Source of the DNA: Nocardiopsis coralli
GTDB lineage: Bacteria > Actinomycetota > Actinomycetes > Streptosporangiales > Streptosporangiaceae
Reading direction: 5' to 3'
DNA: 64,000 bases
Assembly (NCBI RefSeq): GCF_014892575.1
Contig: NZ_JADBGI010000003.1
Location: forward strand, 149,915-213,914
Below the pieces are notes generated by a model, which saw nothing but the letters and a program-made list of their open reading frames with translations, had not been told where the DNA came from and did not search any database. How positions within the stretch are numbered: position 1 is the stretch's first letter; each line of letters starts with the position of its first letter. Of this stretch, positions 49,225 to 58,118 are shown piece after piece. Made by a program: the position numbers and the translations under genes.

Positions 49225-50382
49225 TCAGCGCAGGGGCAGGAACTTGGTGATGACCTCGTTCATGATCTCGTACGTTCCGCCACCGATGCTGAAGATCCGG
49301 GCGTCGCGGTAATGCCGCTCGACCTCGCTGTCGCGTACGAACCCGGCCCCGCCGTGGATCTGGACGGCGTTGTCGACGACGTGGTCGAGGGCCTCGGTGG
49401 CGGTGTTCTTGGCGATCGCGACCTCGGGGATGAGCTCCTCGCCGTCCTGGAGGCGTTCGGCGACGTGGCGGACGTAGGTCCGGGCGACCACGGTGCGCCG
49501 GTGCATCTCGGCGAGGCGGTGGCGCAGGACCTGGCGTTTGGCGAGCGGTCCACCGAAGGCCTCGCGTTCGCGCAGGTAACGCGCGGACAGGTCGACGCAG
49601 CGCTGGGCGATGGCCACGGCCTGCACCGAGAGCCCGATCCGTTCGCCGGCGAACTGCCGCATGATCTGCAGGAAACCCTGGTCGACCTCGCCGACGAGGT
49701 TGGCGGCCGGCACCCGCACGCCGTCGAAGGACAGCTCGGCGGTGTCGGAGGACAGCCAGCCCATCTTGTCGAGCTTGCGGGAGACCGTGAACCCCGGGGT
49801 ACCGGCGTCGACCACGAACAGGGAGATGCCCTCGTGTCCGGTGCCGGAGGTGCGGGCGGCGACGGTGACGAAGTCGGCGCGGTGGCCGGAGGTGATGAAC
49901 ATCTTCGACCCGTCGATGACCCACTCGTCGCCGTCGCGGACCGCGCGGGTGCGCAGGTGGGCGACGTCGGAGCCGCCGTCGGGTTCGGTGATGGCGAGGG
50001 AGCACACCCGTTCGCCGGCGAGGGTGGGCCGGACGTAGTCGCGGGCCAGGTCCTCGCGTTCGCTCGCCACGAGCGCGGGCAGGGCGATGGAGTGGGTGAA
50101 CAGCGAGGCCAGGACCCCGCTGGGCACACCCGCGTGCAGGAGCTCCTCGGAGACCACGAGCTGGTCGATCATCTCGCCGTCGCCGCCCACCCGTTCGGGC
50201 AGGCCGAGACCGAGGAGGCCCAGGTCGGCGGCGGCCCGGTGCAGGGAGCGGGGGAGCTCGCCCTCGCGCTCCCAGCGGTCGGCGTTGGGGAGGATCTCCT
50301 TCTCGGCGAAGGAGCGCACGGTGGCGCGGAGCTCCGTGCGTTCGGGGGTGTTCCAGGGGTCCGTCCGGGGGGTGGCGCTCAT
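49225..50382 (-). CDS. Acyl-CoA dehydrogenase
   Basis: The 385-residue flavoenzyme makes the alpha-beta double bond in an acyl-CoA. ERVCSLAITEPDGGSDVAHLRTRA is the FAD-binding signature, FAGERIGLSVQAVAIAQRCVDLSARYLREREAFG is the helix G-H region and IHGGAGFVRDSEVERHYRDARIFSIGGGTYEI the C-terminal part. The Glu found in IYEGT of medium-chain enzymes is replaced by Gly here (IGGGT); the Glu in AGERIGL may serve as base, as in isovaleryl- and long-chain enzymes. I took the ATG at 50382; an open frame continues to 50463. It is divergent from the TIGR03084 gene. Confidence 0.92.
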   Translation of the reverse strand: MSATPRTDPWNTPERTELRATVRSFAEKEILPNADRWEREGELPRSLHRAAADLGLLGLGLPERVGGDGEMIDQLVVSEELLHAGVPSGVLASLFTHSIALPALVASEREDLARDYVRPTLAGERVCSLAITEPDGGSDVAHLRTRAVRDGDEWVIDGSKMFITSGHRADFVTVAARTSGTGHEGISLFVVDAGTPGFTVSRKLDKMGWLSSDTAELSFDGVRVPAANLVGEVDQGFLQIMRQFAGERIGLSVQAVAIAQRCVDLSARYLREREAFGGPLAKRQVLRHRLAEMHRRTVVARTYVRHVAERLQDGEELIPEVAIAKNTATEALDHVVDNAVQIHGGAGFVRDSEVERHYRDARIFSIGGGTYEIMNEVITKFLPLR

Positions 50383-50474
50383 CGGTTCACGCTCGCATCC
50401 GTCGTCGCTGTGGGTGTCGCCGACCGGCCCACCGGCCGCGCCCACCCGTGTGAGGCCGATCACTCATGCGCTAT

Positions 50475-50501
50475 TGTTCGCCGAACATGACAAGTCCGTC
50501 A
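50475..50501. promoter_or_regulatory. Palindrome plus TGAC-N6-GTCA site between divergent genes
   Basis: A perfect dyad TGTTCG-C-CGAACA at 50475-50487 is followed directly by TGAC-AAGTCC-GTCA at 50488-50501. A second TGAC-N6-GTCA with a similar spacer (GAGTCG) occurs at 51328-51341. They lie between the acyl-CoA dehydrogenase and TIGR03084 starts, where the neighbouring TetR regulator would act. Confidence 0.6.
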
Positions 50502-50544
50502 ACATCGGACGGTGCCGCCCCACCCCCTGGGAGGAACGATCCCC

Positions 50545-51330
50545 GTGGTCGACGCACACGCCCTGATCGACGACCTGCGAGCCGAACAGGAAGAGCTCGC
50601 CGGCCTGCTGACCGGCCTGGAGCCCGCCGCCTGGTCCCGCGCCACCCCCGCGCCCGGGTGGACCGTCGCCGACCAGATCGCCCACCTGGCCTACTTCGAC
50701 CGGGCCGCGCACACCGCACTCACCGACCCGGTGGGTTTCGACGCGCTGCTGCACAAGGCCATGGAGGACCCGGAGGGGTTCACCAAGCCCGCCCCCGTCC
50801 CGCCCGAGGAACTGCTCCCGGAGTGGCGGGAGGCCGCCGGGGAACTGCGGGCCGCGCTGGTCGAGGCGCCGCCCGGGACCCGCGTCCCCTGGTTCGGGCC
50901 GCCGATGAGCGTGCCCTCGAAGACGACCGCACGCCTGATGGAGACGTGGGCGCACGGCCAGGACGTGGTCGACGCCCTGGGTGTGCGCCGCCGCCCGACC
51001 GCGCGGCTGCGGCACGTCGCACACCTCGCGGTGCGCGCCCGGCCGTTCAGTTACCTGACCCGTGAACTGCCGGTGCCCGAGGAACCGGTGCGGGTGGAGC
51101 TGGAGGCGCCCGACGGTTCCACGTGGCTCCTGGGCCCGGACGAGGCCGCACAGAAGGTGACCGGGAACGCCGAGGAGTTCTGCCTCGTCCTCACCCGCCG
51201 GCGCCACGCCGACGACACCTCCCTGCGGGCGCACGGCGCGCTCGCACAGGAATGGCTCGAGATCGGGCAGGCCTTCGCCGGGCCGCCCGGGGATGGCCGG
51301 CGGCCCGGGCAGTTCGACGACCGGAGTTGA
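50545..51330 (+). CDS. TIGR03084-family metal-binding protein (DinB/maleylpyruvate isomerase fold)
   Basis: A 261-residue protein. The N-terminal half is a four-helix DinB-like fold with GWTVADQIAHLAYFDRAAHTAL and METWAHGQDVVDALG, which supply the histidines of the metal site; the C-terminal half is the usual wrap (EEPVRVELEAPDGSTWLLGP). The family is widespread in actinobacteria beside acyl-CoA dehydrogenase and acyl-CoA carboxylase genes, with mycothiol-dependent isomerases as distant relatives; the reaction is unknown. The GTG at 50545 follows GGGAGG by 10 nt. Confidence 0.88.
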   Translation: MVDAHALIDDLRAEQEELAGLLTGLEPAAWSRATPAPGWTVADQIAHLAYFDRAAHTALTDPVGFDALLHKAMEDPEGFTKPAPVPPEELLPEWREAAGELRAALVEAPPGTRVPWFGPPMSVPSKTTARLMETWAHGQDVVDALGVRRRPTARLRHVAHLAVRARPFSYLTRELPVPEEPVRVELEAPDGSTWLLGPDEAAQKVTGNAEEFCLVLTRRRHADDTSLRAHGALAQEWLEIGQAFAGPPGDGRRPGQFDDRS

Positions 51331-51344
51331 CGAGTCGGTCAACT
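51325..51344. promoter_or_regulatory. Perfect operator-like palindrome without a downstream gene
   Basis: AGTTGAC-GAGTCG-GTCAACT covers the stop codon of the TIGR03084 gene. It is a stronger dyad than the related site at 50488 but points at no + strand gene; the next gene is convergent. It may be left from a lost downstream gene or act on read-through. Confidence 0.6.
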
Positions 51345-51369
51345 CTGTCCCGTGCCCGGGCCCCGGAGG

Positions 51370-52086
51370 TCAGCCGAACGAACCCTCGACGTTCTTGACC
51401 CGGCCGTGCTCGTCGAAGGAGACCGTGAGCGCCAGGCCCTCCGCGGACAGGGTCAACCGGGCGCCGTCGTCGACGAACGCGGGGTTCAGGCCGCGCAGGT
51501 GGCCGTAGGTGTAGACCGCGCGCCGGTGGTCGGTGAGCGGCAGCCCGGAGACCGCCTGTTGCAGCAGGCCCACGGTCTGCACGGGGTCGGGGGCGGGGAG
51601 CCGGAACGAGGGGTGCTCAACCAGGAACGAGGCGCGGGTGCCGCCGCCGACCTCGCCGTTGTAGGAGGTCCACCGGCCGGTGAGCACCTTGGCCGCCTCG
51701 GTGAGCGGTCCGACGACCTTGTGCGGCGATTCCGGTGCGCCGGGCAGGTCGGTGAACGGCACCTCCGCGGAGGTGAGCTCGGCGACCCCGTGGCGCTCGC
51801 CGAGGTCGCGCACGGAACCGGCCAGGGCGGTCAGCTCCGGCGGGAACCCGGAGGGGTTGGCCCACGACCACATCCAGGAGCCCGGGCCGGGTGCTGCACT
51901 GCCCAGGAAGTGGAAGTTCTCGCAGACCAGGCTCTCGCCCGAGGGGAACGTGAACTCGAAGACAGGGGCGTTCATGTCGACCCGCCAGTTGTGCTCACCG
52001 AGCACGTCCTGCAGGTGGAACTGGTGTTCCAGCGACAGGATCGCGGCGTCGTCCATGAGGGTGCTGAGGGGAAGTTGTGCATTCAC
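51370..52086 (-). CDS. Uncharacterised protein, DUF6882-like
   Basis: A 238-residue soluble protein. The segment CENFHFLGSAAPGPGSWMWSWANPSGFPPELTALAGSVRDLG and the later RAVYTYGHLRGLNPAF are recognisable from the DUF6882 family of actinobacterial proteins of unknown function. The start is taken as GTG at 52086; an ATG at 52056 (MDDAAILSLEHQ) is an alternative and neither has a strong ribosome binding site. It is divergent from the amine oxidase gene. Confidence 0.65.
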   Translation of the reverse strand: MNAQLPLSTLMDDAAILSLEHQFHLQDVLGEHNWRVDMNAPVFEFTFPSGESLVCENFHFLGSAAPGPGSWMWSWANPSGFPPELTALAGSVRDLGERHGVAELTSAEVPFTDLPGAPESPHKVVGPLTEAAKVLTGRWTSYNGEVGGGTRASFLVEHPSFRLPAPDPVQTVGLLQQAVSGLPLTDHRRAVYTYGHLRGLNPAFVDDGARLTLSAEGLALTVSFDEHGRVKNVEGSFG

Positions 52087-52226
52087 GTTCCGCACTCTAG
52101 ACACCTTCCGCGACATTTCGGGGAAGAACACTGCAATTCCACCCTCGGGCCATCCCCGGGGGCGGTCCGGGCACCGTCGGTGCCGGGAGCATACTGGGAG
52201 CCCCGTCCCCCGACGCTGGGAGCACC

Positions 52227-53507
52227 ATGCCCGGTATCAGCCGCCGCACGCTCGTCCGCGGAGGCGGGGCCCTGCTCGGCGGCGGGGTCCTGCTGTCCGC
52301 CGCGGGGTGCTCGGGGTTCGGCACCCCGGACTGGGACGTCGCCGTCATCGGTGCGGGGATCACGGGACTGTCCGCAGCGCGCAACCTCGTCGACCACGGG
52401 ATGTCCGCAGTGGTCCTGGAGGCCCGCGGCCGCATCGGCGGCCAGGTGCACACCGACCACTCCTTCACCTCCGTCCCCGTGGAACTGGGCGCCGGCCTGA
52501 TCCACGGCAGCGACGCCTACACCTGGGAGCTCGTGGACGAGAGCGGCGCCGACACCGTGCGGGTGCGCGGCGGTTCCGGCGGAGGCTCCCCCATCGAGAC
52601 CGACAGCGCTCCCCTCGACACCGAGGACGCCGCCTCCTACCTGCGGCGCATGGACGTGCCCGAGTCCGACTGGCCGCCGGTCTCCATCGACAACGAACCC
52701 CTTGACCGGTGGAGCGCGACCTGGATGCACCGGTACGACCTGTTCGACTGGTGGTCGGCCTCACGCGAGAACCACCGTGTGGTCGACGGTTACGACCGGG
52801 TCCTGGAACCCCTCGCCGACGGGCTCGACGTGCGCCTGTCCACCCCGGTACGGGAGGTCCGCCGGATCCGCTCCGGGGTGGAGCTGGCCGCCGGGCCCGA
52901 CGGGGAACAGATCTTCCGCGCCGCCCGCTGCATCATCGCCCTGCCCTTGGGGGTGCTCCAGACCGGCGACGTGCGCTTCGATCCGCCGCTGCCCACCTCG
53001 CACCTGGACGCGGTCCGGTCCCTGGACACCACCGACGCCCTCAAGCTGGTCTACGAGTTCGACCGTCCGGTCTTCCCCGAGGAACCCGACGCCCTCGGCT
53101 GGGAGCAGGGCGCCGACTTCGTGTTCTGGCGCATCTCCACGGGCGACGCCGATTCCGGGTCCCCCGAGGTGGTCGCGGCCTGGGCGGCCGGCGCCGGCGC
53201 CCGCGATCTGCTCGCGATGGACGAGGACGCACGCTTCGACGCGGGGCTCGCCGCCCTCGCCGACGTGCTCGGCGAGGAGCTACCCGCCCCCGTCGCCCGC
53301 ACCACACACGACTGGGCCGCGGACCGCTACAGCCGCGGCGCGTACCTGTACGTGCCGCCGGGCGCGCACGACGCCCCCGCGGCCCTGGCCGAGCCCGTCG
53401 ACGGGGTGCTGCACTTCGCCGGTGAGCCCACGACCGGCGAGAACACCGTCGAGGGCGGCTACGTCAACGGCTACGACGTCACCGACCAGCTCATCGCCGG
53501 GCTCTGA
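52227..53507 (+). CDS. Tat-exported flavin monoamine/polyamine oxidase lipoprotein
   Basis: The 426-residue protein begins MPGISRRTLVRGGG, a twin-arginine motif, followed by a hydrophobic stretch and the lipobox SAAGC at about 24-28, so it is folded with FAD in the cytoplasm, exported by Tat and lipid-anchored. The FAD motif GAGITGLSAARNL follows at about 42, with LEARGRIGGQVHT, the PVELGAGLIHG substrate-side segment and the C-terminal GVLHFAGEPTTGENTVEGGYVNG that covers the flavin. It oxidises an amine or polyamine, giving aldehyde and peroxide. The ATG follows GGGAGC. It ends 7 bp from the convergent T4SS hydrolase gene. Confidence 0.9.
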   Translation: MPGISRRTLVRGGGALLGGGVLLSAAGCSGFGTPDWDVAVIGAGITGLSAARNLVDHGMSAVVLEARGRIGGQVHTDHSFTSVPVELGAGLIHGSDAYTWELVDESGADTVRVRGGSGGGSPIETDSAPLDTEDAASYLRRMDVPESDWPPVSIDNEPLDRWSATWMHRYDLFDWWSASRENHRVVDGYDRVLEPLADGLDVRLSTPVREVRRIRSGVELAAGPDGEQIFRAARCIIALPLGVLQTGDVRFDPPLPTSHLDAVRSLDTTDALKLVYEFDRPVFPEEPDALGWEQGADFVFWRISTGDADSGSPEVVAAWAAGAGARDLLAMDEDARFDAGLAALADVLGEELPAPVARTTHDWAADRYSRGAYLYVPPGAHDAPAALAEPVDGVLHFAGEPTTGENTVEGGYVNGYDVTDQLIAGL

Positions 53508-53514
53508 CCACGCG

Positions 53515-54600
53515 TCAGCCGTCCGTGAGCACCCTCCTGACCCCGTAGGCACCCCAGTACCCTTCGGTGTACTCGGTGATCTCGACGTCCTTACCTGTCT
53601 GCGGCGCGTGGACCACCTTCCCGTCACCGATGTACATCCCGACGTGCCCGTCGTGGGGGAAGACCAGGTCTCCGGGCTGCACATCACCGGGGGAAACACC
53701 TTGGCCCACGTTGATCTGGTCGAAGGTCACCCTGGGGAGTTCCACCCCGATCTTCGCGTAGGCCTGCTGCATGAGACTCGAACAGTCGCACTGGTTGCGC
53801 ATGTCGTCACCGGTCCATCCACCTTCGGGGCTCCCCTGCGTCTCCTGTTGGGGATTCATGCAGGACCCCCCGTAGACGTACGGGGTCCCCTCCTGTGCGA
53901 CGGCCCACTGGATCGCCCCTGCCACGTCACCGTCGGCGTCGATCTCGACGCCAGGGTCCGCGAGGCCCTCACCGCTCGTGTCGGTGAACTCCTCGGACTT
54001 GTCCATGATGATCTCGACGTAGTTCTGGGTCTCCTCGTACGGAGGGATCCCGCCGTGCTGTTCCACGGCTCCCCAACCGGCGTTGTAACCGGCCAGGGCC
54101 AGTGATACAGCGTCATCGTCGTAACCGCTGTCCGCAGCCTGCCCCATGAGGCTGCACATGAAGTCGCCCTGGGCCATGATGGCGTCGGGTGCATCGAAGG
54201 GGGAGGCCTCGCCGTTGTCGTCGGCGTCCACCGCCCAGGTCGGCCAGGTGTAGGACATGAACTGGGCGATGCCCTGCGCATGGTGGACCCCCGCCCGTTC
54301 CGGGACCTCCACCGGCGGCCCCACGGCATCAGGGTCGAAGCGGCTCTCCTGGTAGAGCTGAGCCGCCAACACGGGCGCCGACAAGGCTTCGTGTTCACAC
54401 TCCTCGGCTGCCTTCTCGATCCAGGGTGCGAACTCCTCGGGAACGGCATCGGCGTCCAAGGACCCCCCGGTCGTCTCCCAATCGGCGTCGGTGTCGACAG
54501 TGACGACCATCAGGATGAGGACGAGCAGGCAGAACATCGCCAACACGGGGCCCACCAGGCAACCGCACGCGAGCAGCTTGCCTCCGGATCCACCTTCCAT
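53515..54600 (-). CDS. Cell-wall hydrolase: transglycosylase plus NlpC/P60 (VirB1-like)
   Basis: The 361-residue protein has one N-terminal membrane segment (about residues 14-34), then an SLT-type lysozyme-like domain ([17 protein letters not shown] with catalytic Glu, [30 protein letters not shown]), then an NlpC/P60 endopeptidase domain ([20 protein letters not shown] with catalytic Cys, [17 protein letters not shown] with His). Such two-domain enzymes open peptidoglycan for type IV secretion and conjugation machines in Gram-positive bacteria (TcpG/VirB1 role). It is the last gene of the left arm of the T4SS-like locus, 27 bp after the lipoprotein gene. Confidence 0.92.
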   Translation of the reverse strand: MEGGSGGKLLACGCLVGPVLAMFCLLVLILMVVTVDTDADWETTGGSLDADAVPEEFAPWIEKAAEECEHEALSAPVLAAQLYQESRFDPDAVGPPVEVPERAGVHHAQGIAQFMSYTWPTWAVDADDNGEASPFDAPDAIMAQGDFMCSLMGQAADSGYDDDAVSLALAGYNAGWGAVEQHGGIPPYEETQNYVEIIMDKSEEFTDTSGEGLADPGVEIDADGDVAGAIQWAVAQEGTPYVYGGSCMNPQQETQGSPEGGWTGDDMRNQCDCSSLMQQAYAKIGVELPRVTFDQINVGQGVSPGDVQPGDLVFPHDGHVGMYIGDGKVVHAPQTGKDVEITEYTEGYWGAYGVRRVLTDG

Positions 54601-54627
54601 GGAGTATCTCCAGTCGCGTTCGGTCGG

Positions 54628-55269
54628 CTACTGCTGGACGAAGCGGTCGACACGCCAGTCGGCGTCGGCCTCACCGGTGTTGCTCAGGAGCATGGTGCGG
54701 AACGACTCACGTGAGTCGACCTCCTCGCCCCCGTCGGCATCGGTCAGGTGCCCCTCGACGGTCATCACGACCTGCTGGTCGCTCTCCTGGGCCTGCTGCG
54801 GGACCTCGACACTCTCGACCTCCGCTGTGCGCAGCCGTCCGCTGTCACGGAAGGCCGTCAGGTTCTGTGGCGGGACGGGGATGCCCTCGGCCTCGTGCGC
54901 GTCGAGGAAGCCGTCGGTGACGAACGGCCGATAGCGGTCGACATAGCTCTCGTCCGTGTCGGCCTCACCGTCGTAGGACTCCCACGCGACCCAGAAGGAG
55001 GCTGCCACCGACTCCGCGTCGGCGAAGTCGGCCTCGGGCACCTCGACCCGCGATTCGTCCGACACCGGCGGCGCAGCCGTTTCCAGGGGGTTCGGCGACT
55101 CCTCCCCCGGACCCGGGTCCGGCCCTTCCCCCTGGGTCCCGCAACCTGCGAGTGCGAGTGAAGCCGCGAGTGTCCCGGCGATCATCCGACGCCACGTGTG
55201 TGCGACCGCTGCTGTGTTCCTGTGCACCCCGTGCTCCTGCTCAGATCCGTGCTCGTGGGGGATGGTCAT
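54628..55269 (-). CDS. Lipoprotein of the T4SS-like locus, function unknown
   Basis: The 213-residue protein has a hydrophobic segment and lipobox LALAGC at about residues 39-44, then an acidic Pro/Glu linker and a compact domain (SVAASFWVAWESYDGEADTDESYVDRYRPFVTDGFLDAHE..., VVMTVEGHLTDADGG, ADWRVDRFVQQ). That helix-then-sheet outline is like NTF2-fold VirB8/TcpC extracellular domains, so it may be part of the outer channel; this is a structural guess. The ATG at 55269 overlaps the upstream gene by 4 bp, which supports that start over an ATG at 55185. Confidence 0.75.
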   Translation of the reverse strand: MTIPHEHGSEQEHGVHRNTAAVAHTWRRMIAGTLAASLALAGCGTQGEGPDPGPGEESPNPLETAAPPVSDESRVEVPEADFADAESVAASFWVAWESYDGEADTDESYVDRYRPFVTDGFLDAHEAEGIPVPPQNLTAFRDSGRLRTAEVESVEVPQQAQESDQQVVMTVEGHLTDADGGEEVDSRESFRTMLLSNTGEADADWRVDRFVQQ

Positions 55270-55928
55270 CGCCGGGCACCTGCCGCTCTCCGTGATGCCT
55301 CAGCTTCGGGGCGGTGGGCCCTCTGTCGTGCCGCGTAGGCACGGACGCCGTTGCCCTCCGTTGCTCGGGGTACCGCGCCGGCCTCACCCCGCACGCTCCG
55401 CAGCTGCGCGGGTGCGAGGTGGGAAGGGGCCTCTCGTTCACGATCCGTGTGGGGGGCCTCGACCCCCTCGGGTCCGTACGACCGCTCCGCGGGGTCGTCG
55501 GCTCTCGGAGGCCGTTGTTCCTCGGCGATGCGCTCTTCGGGGTCGGGCGCCGATCCGTCGGAGAGGTCCGCGCTCTCGCCCCGCCCGGGCTCGTAGGGGG
55601 AACCGTCCCAACGCTGCTCTTCCAGGGAACGGTCGCCGTCCGGGGCCACTGAGCGGGCGTCCGTACGCTCTCGGTCTGCGCGCTCGCGTTGCACCCGTTC
55701 GCGCTCCGCCTCTTCGTGCCGCACACGGTCGCCCGCGACCCGCTCTCTCTCGTCACGGTCCCAGTCGGTGCGGCGCCGTTCCTCCTCCACTCGTGTCCGA
55801 TCGATGTCCTCCTCGACCCGTTCAGGGGCGCCACGTCCGGTCCGGGACGCCACTCTCGCGTACTCCAACCACCCGGGGTCCCCGTGGGAACGTTCGTGCG
55901 GCGCTCGCGATGCCGGTGCCGGTCTCAT
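55266..55928 (-). CDS. Highly charged, Arg/Glu-rich hydrophilic protein
   Basis: A 220-residue protein with no membrane segment, dominated by Arg, Glu and Asp (RVEEERRRTDWDRDERERVAG and the like), probably disordered or extended helix. It matches no family I recognise. It is real rather than a shadow because it is tied by 4-bp overlaps to the genes on both sides (stop/start at 55925-55928 and 55266-55269). It may be a scaffold or a cytoplasmic partner of the membrane protein upstream. Confidence 0.6.
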   Translation of the reverse strand: MRPAPASRAPHERSHGDPGWLEYARVASRTGRGAPERVEEDIDRTRVEEERRRTDWDRDERERVAGDRVRHEEAERERVQRERADRERTDARSVAPDGDRSLEEQRWDGSPYEPGRGESADLSDGSAPDPEERIAEEQRPPRADDPAERSYGPEGVEAPHTDREREAPSHLAPAQLRSVRGEAGAVPRATEGNGVRAYAARQRAHRPEAEASRRAAGARR

Positions 55929-57031
55929 GCCTGTTGTCCTCCGTCCTCGGGCCTGGATGGGTCAGGCATCTGGCCGCCGTGGTGTTCCTCCTCGTGGGTT
56001 CTCCGGCCCTCAGCAACCTCGAGAAGCCAGCGCCCCGCGTCGACCGTTCGTGTCACCTGCTCCTCCAGTGCAGTCCGAAGTGCGCGGACACCGCTGTCAC
56101 CGATCTCGGGACCCGCGGCTTCAGAGGCCGTGTCGGTCAACAGTCCGAGGAAGGCGTCATCACGGCGCTCGTTCTCCTCGCACTGGCGCAGTTCATGGTG
56201 TGTGATCACCGCGGCGTCGGCTCGCCGCGCGTACTCCTCGAACCTCCGGATGCGTTCCTCCACTGCTTCTCTCGCGGTCCTGAGGGCTCGGCGCTGTGGT
56301 TCGAGCGCTCGCGCGACCCGTTCGGAGACGGCCTCCCCGGACCTGTCGCGGAGGTCGAGGTCGAGGTCACTGCAACGGGCCAGGGAACGGGCGACCGACC
56401 ACTCCTGTTCGGCCAGCCAGCGCTCTTCGCGACCAGGGCCGACATCCTCGCCGAGAACTGCAGCGGACCTCCGCACCCGGTCGATCGCCCCCTGGAGCCG
56501 CCGGAGCAGCTCCGCATCGGCCGTCTCGAAGTCCTCGGAGAGCAAGTAGGAGCCGTGGTGGCGGACCCCCGCCGAAGGTGTCACCTTGGTTGCGAGGGCC
56601 AGCGCGGCCACCGGCCCCGCAGCCCAGAAAAAAGCAGCTCCGCCGGTCAATGCCGTGCCTGGAGCAGCGCCCCAGACGAGGAAGAGCGGCCCCCACGTCA
56701 GTAGGAGTGCCAACACCGCACCGATACGGCCCGCCTGACGTGCACCCCACACGACGAGGGCCGCCAGCCCCAGAGTGCTGAGGACCCGGACGACCAGGTC
56801 GGTGATGTCCGGTGCCTCGGTCGCGAGGTGGGCCGCGGCCCATGAGGCCGCGACCAACCCGGCCGAAGCGAGGTAGCCGGCGTTCCGTCTCCGCCGGATC
56901 CGACGGCCGGGCGGCCTTCTCATCGGGTGCAGCTCGGCCGTGCGGCTGCGCAACCGCCTCAAGGTCCGCGTGGACAGGTCGGGATCGAAGACCGCTCTCG
57001 GACGGCCGGGGGGTGTTCCGTCGGCCTGCAC
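55925..57031 (-). CDS. Membrane protein with C-terminal coiled coil, T4SS-like locus
   Basis: A 368-residue protein with a very basic N-terminus (about residues 1-50, LRRLRSRTAELHPMRRPPGRR), three to four hydrophobic segments at about 52-150, then a long charged helical region (ELLRRLQGAIDRVRRSAAVLGEDV ... RTAREAVEERIRRFEEYARRADAAV) that should form a coiled coil in the cytoplasm. No enzymatic motif seen. The layout suits an inner-membrane scaffold. It lies 31 bp downstream of the Pro/Glu-rich gene and is coupled to the next one. Confidence 0.7.
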   Translation of the reverse strand: MQADGTPPGRPRAVFDPDLSTRTLRRLRSRTAELHPMRRPPGRRIRRRRNAGYLASAGLVAASWAAAHLATEAPDITDLVVRVLSTLGLAALVVWGARQAGRIGAVLALLLTWGPLFLVWGAAPGTALTGGAAFFWAAGPVAALALATKVTPSAGVRHHGSYLLSEDFETADAELLRRLQGAIDRVRRSAAVLGEDVGPGREERWLAEQEWSVARSLARCSDLDLDLRDRSGEAVSERVARALEPQRRALRTAREAVEERIRRFEEYARRADAAVITHHELRQCEENERRDDAFLGLLTDTASEAAGPEIGDSGVRALRTALEEQVTRTVDAGRWLLEVAEGRRTHEEEHHGGQMPDPSRPEDGGQQA

Positions 57032-57062
57032 GAGGCCTCCTCCTGCTCGTGGTGGACAGCCT

Positions 57063-57995
57063 CTAGTTCTCGGGACCGCGCCGTGAGAAGAAGCGGCGCC
57101 GGCGTGCGGGCCGGTCGTCGGAGCCGTTGCTGTGCTGGGGGTTCACGGTGGCCACCGCCCGTGCCCCGACGGAACGGTTGTGCTCGTCGATGGCTTCGCC
57201 CCACCACTGGGCCGCTCGCGCCCTGGCATCGTCAGTCGCTGCCGCGGGGGTCGGAACGTGCCCGCCGCCACCTGCGAACCGCTGCTGACCGGGCTGACCG
57301 GGGGGCGTGTGCTGTACCGATCGGTCCGGGGGCAGCACAGGCTGGGCCGTGTCTTCAGGCGATCGGAGGGCGGGAGCACTGCCCGGTACAGCCTCGTGTG
57401 GGAGGAAACGGGGATCCTCCGCGGCGCCGCTCGGCGCTTCGGGCACCGCGGGTGCCGGCCGGGGCTCGGGCTCCACGGGCACCGGACCGGGCTCGGCCGC
57501 TTCGGGCCCCGTTTCGGCCTCCGGCTCGGGCGCCGCAACCGGCTCCGGCACGGTCGCGAGATCAGGCACCGCCTCTGGCTCGGACACCACCTCCGGCTCG
57601 GGCACCGCCACCTCGGGGGCGACGGGCTCGGCGACCCGGCCGTTCGTACTTTCGGTAGTACCGGGGCCACCACTCGGGTCGGCGCCCGCCCTGGGCTTGC
57701 GGCTCTTGGCCTTGCGCCCCTTCTTCGGCGCGGGAGCGGAGGAATCCTCCTCGACCGTGCCGTCGGGGTGGACGACGAGGGGCCACTCCCCGTCGACGCC
57801 GGATGTGGCGACCTTGACCGGACGCCCGAGTTTGCCTGCGACGTCGGTGATGATCTCGGTGACGCGGGTTCTGACCTCGGGCGCGGTTTCGGCCGAGACC
57901 GTCTGCGCACGCCCGTTGATCGACACGTCACCGGTGCCGTCGCTGTGGGTGGTCACGGTGATCCTCGGGAACACCGGAACTTCGTCATGCTCCAT
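57063..57995 (-). CDS. Pro/Glu-rich protein of the T4SS-like locus
   Basis: The 310-residue protein has a small N-terminal domain (about 1-80: PVFPRITVTTHSDGTGDVSINGRAQTV..., GRPVKVATSGVDGEWPLVVHPDGTVEE), then a long low-complexity Pro-Glu-Val region (EPEVVSEPEAVPDLATVPEP, about 120-200) and a basic C-terminus (RPARRRRFFSRRG). The PE-repeats could span the wall or act as a spacer, but there is no signal peptide, so it is probably cytoplasmic. The ATG at 57995 is preceded by GAGG; the frame extends to 58139 without a better start. First gene of the left arm. Confidence 0.7.
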   Translation of the reverse strand: MEHDEVPVFPRITVTTHSDGTGDVSINGRAQTVSAETAPEVRTRVTEIITDVAGKLGRPVKVATSGVDGEWPLVVHPDGTVEEDSSAPAPKKGRKAKSRKPRAGADPSGGPGTTESTNGRVAEPVAPEVAVPEPEVVSEPEAVPDLATVPEPVAAPEPEAETGPEAAEPGPVPVEPEPRPAPAVPEAPSGAAEDPRFLPHEAVPGSAPALRSPEDTAQPVLPPDRSVQHTPPGQPGQQRFAGGGGHVPTPAAATDDARARAAQWWGEAIDEHNRSVGARAVATVNPQHSNGSDDRPARRRRFFSRRGPEN

Positions 57996-58118
57996 GGCTG
58001 CCCGACCTCGTCTCTGACGACCGTCGCGAGCAGCGCCTTCCCCGGGGTGGAGCGAACGACGGACCCCCAATCGTACACCCACCTTTCCCTTTTCGACAGC
58101 TCTGCCCCACGCACTACA

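Noticed and set aside
53515..54600. Phage endolysin
   Set aside because: The SLT plus NlpC/P60 order with an N-terminal membrane anchor and the adjoining T4SS-like genes fit a VirB1/TcpG role; no phage structural genes are present.
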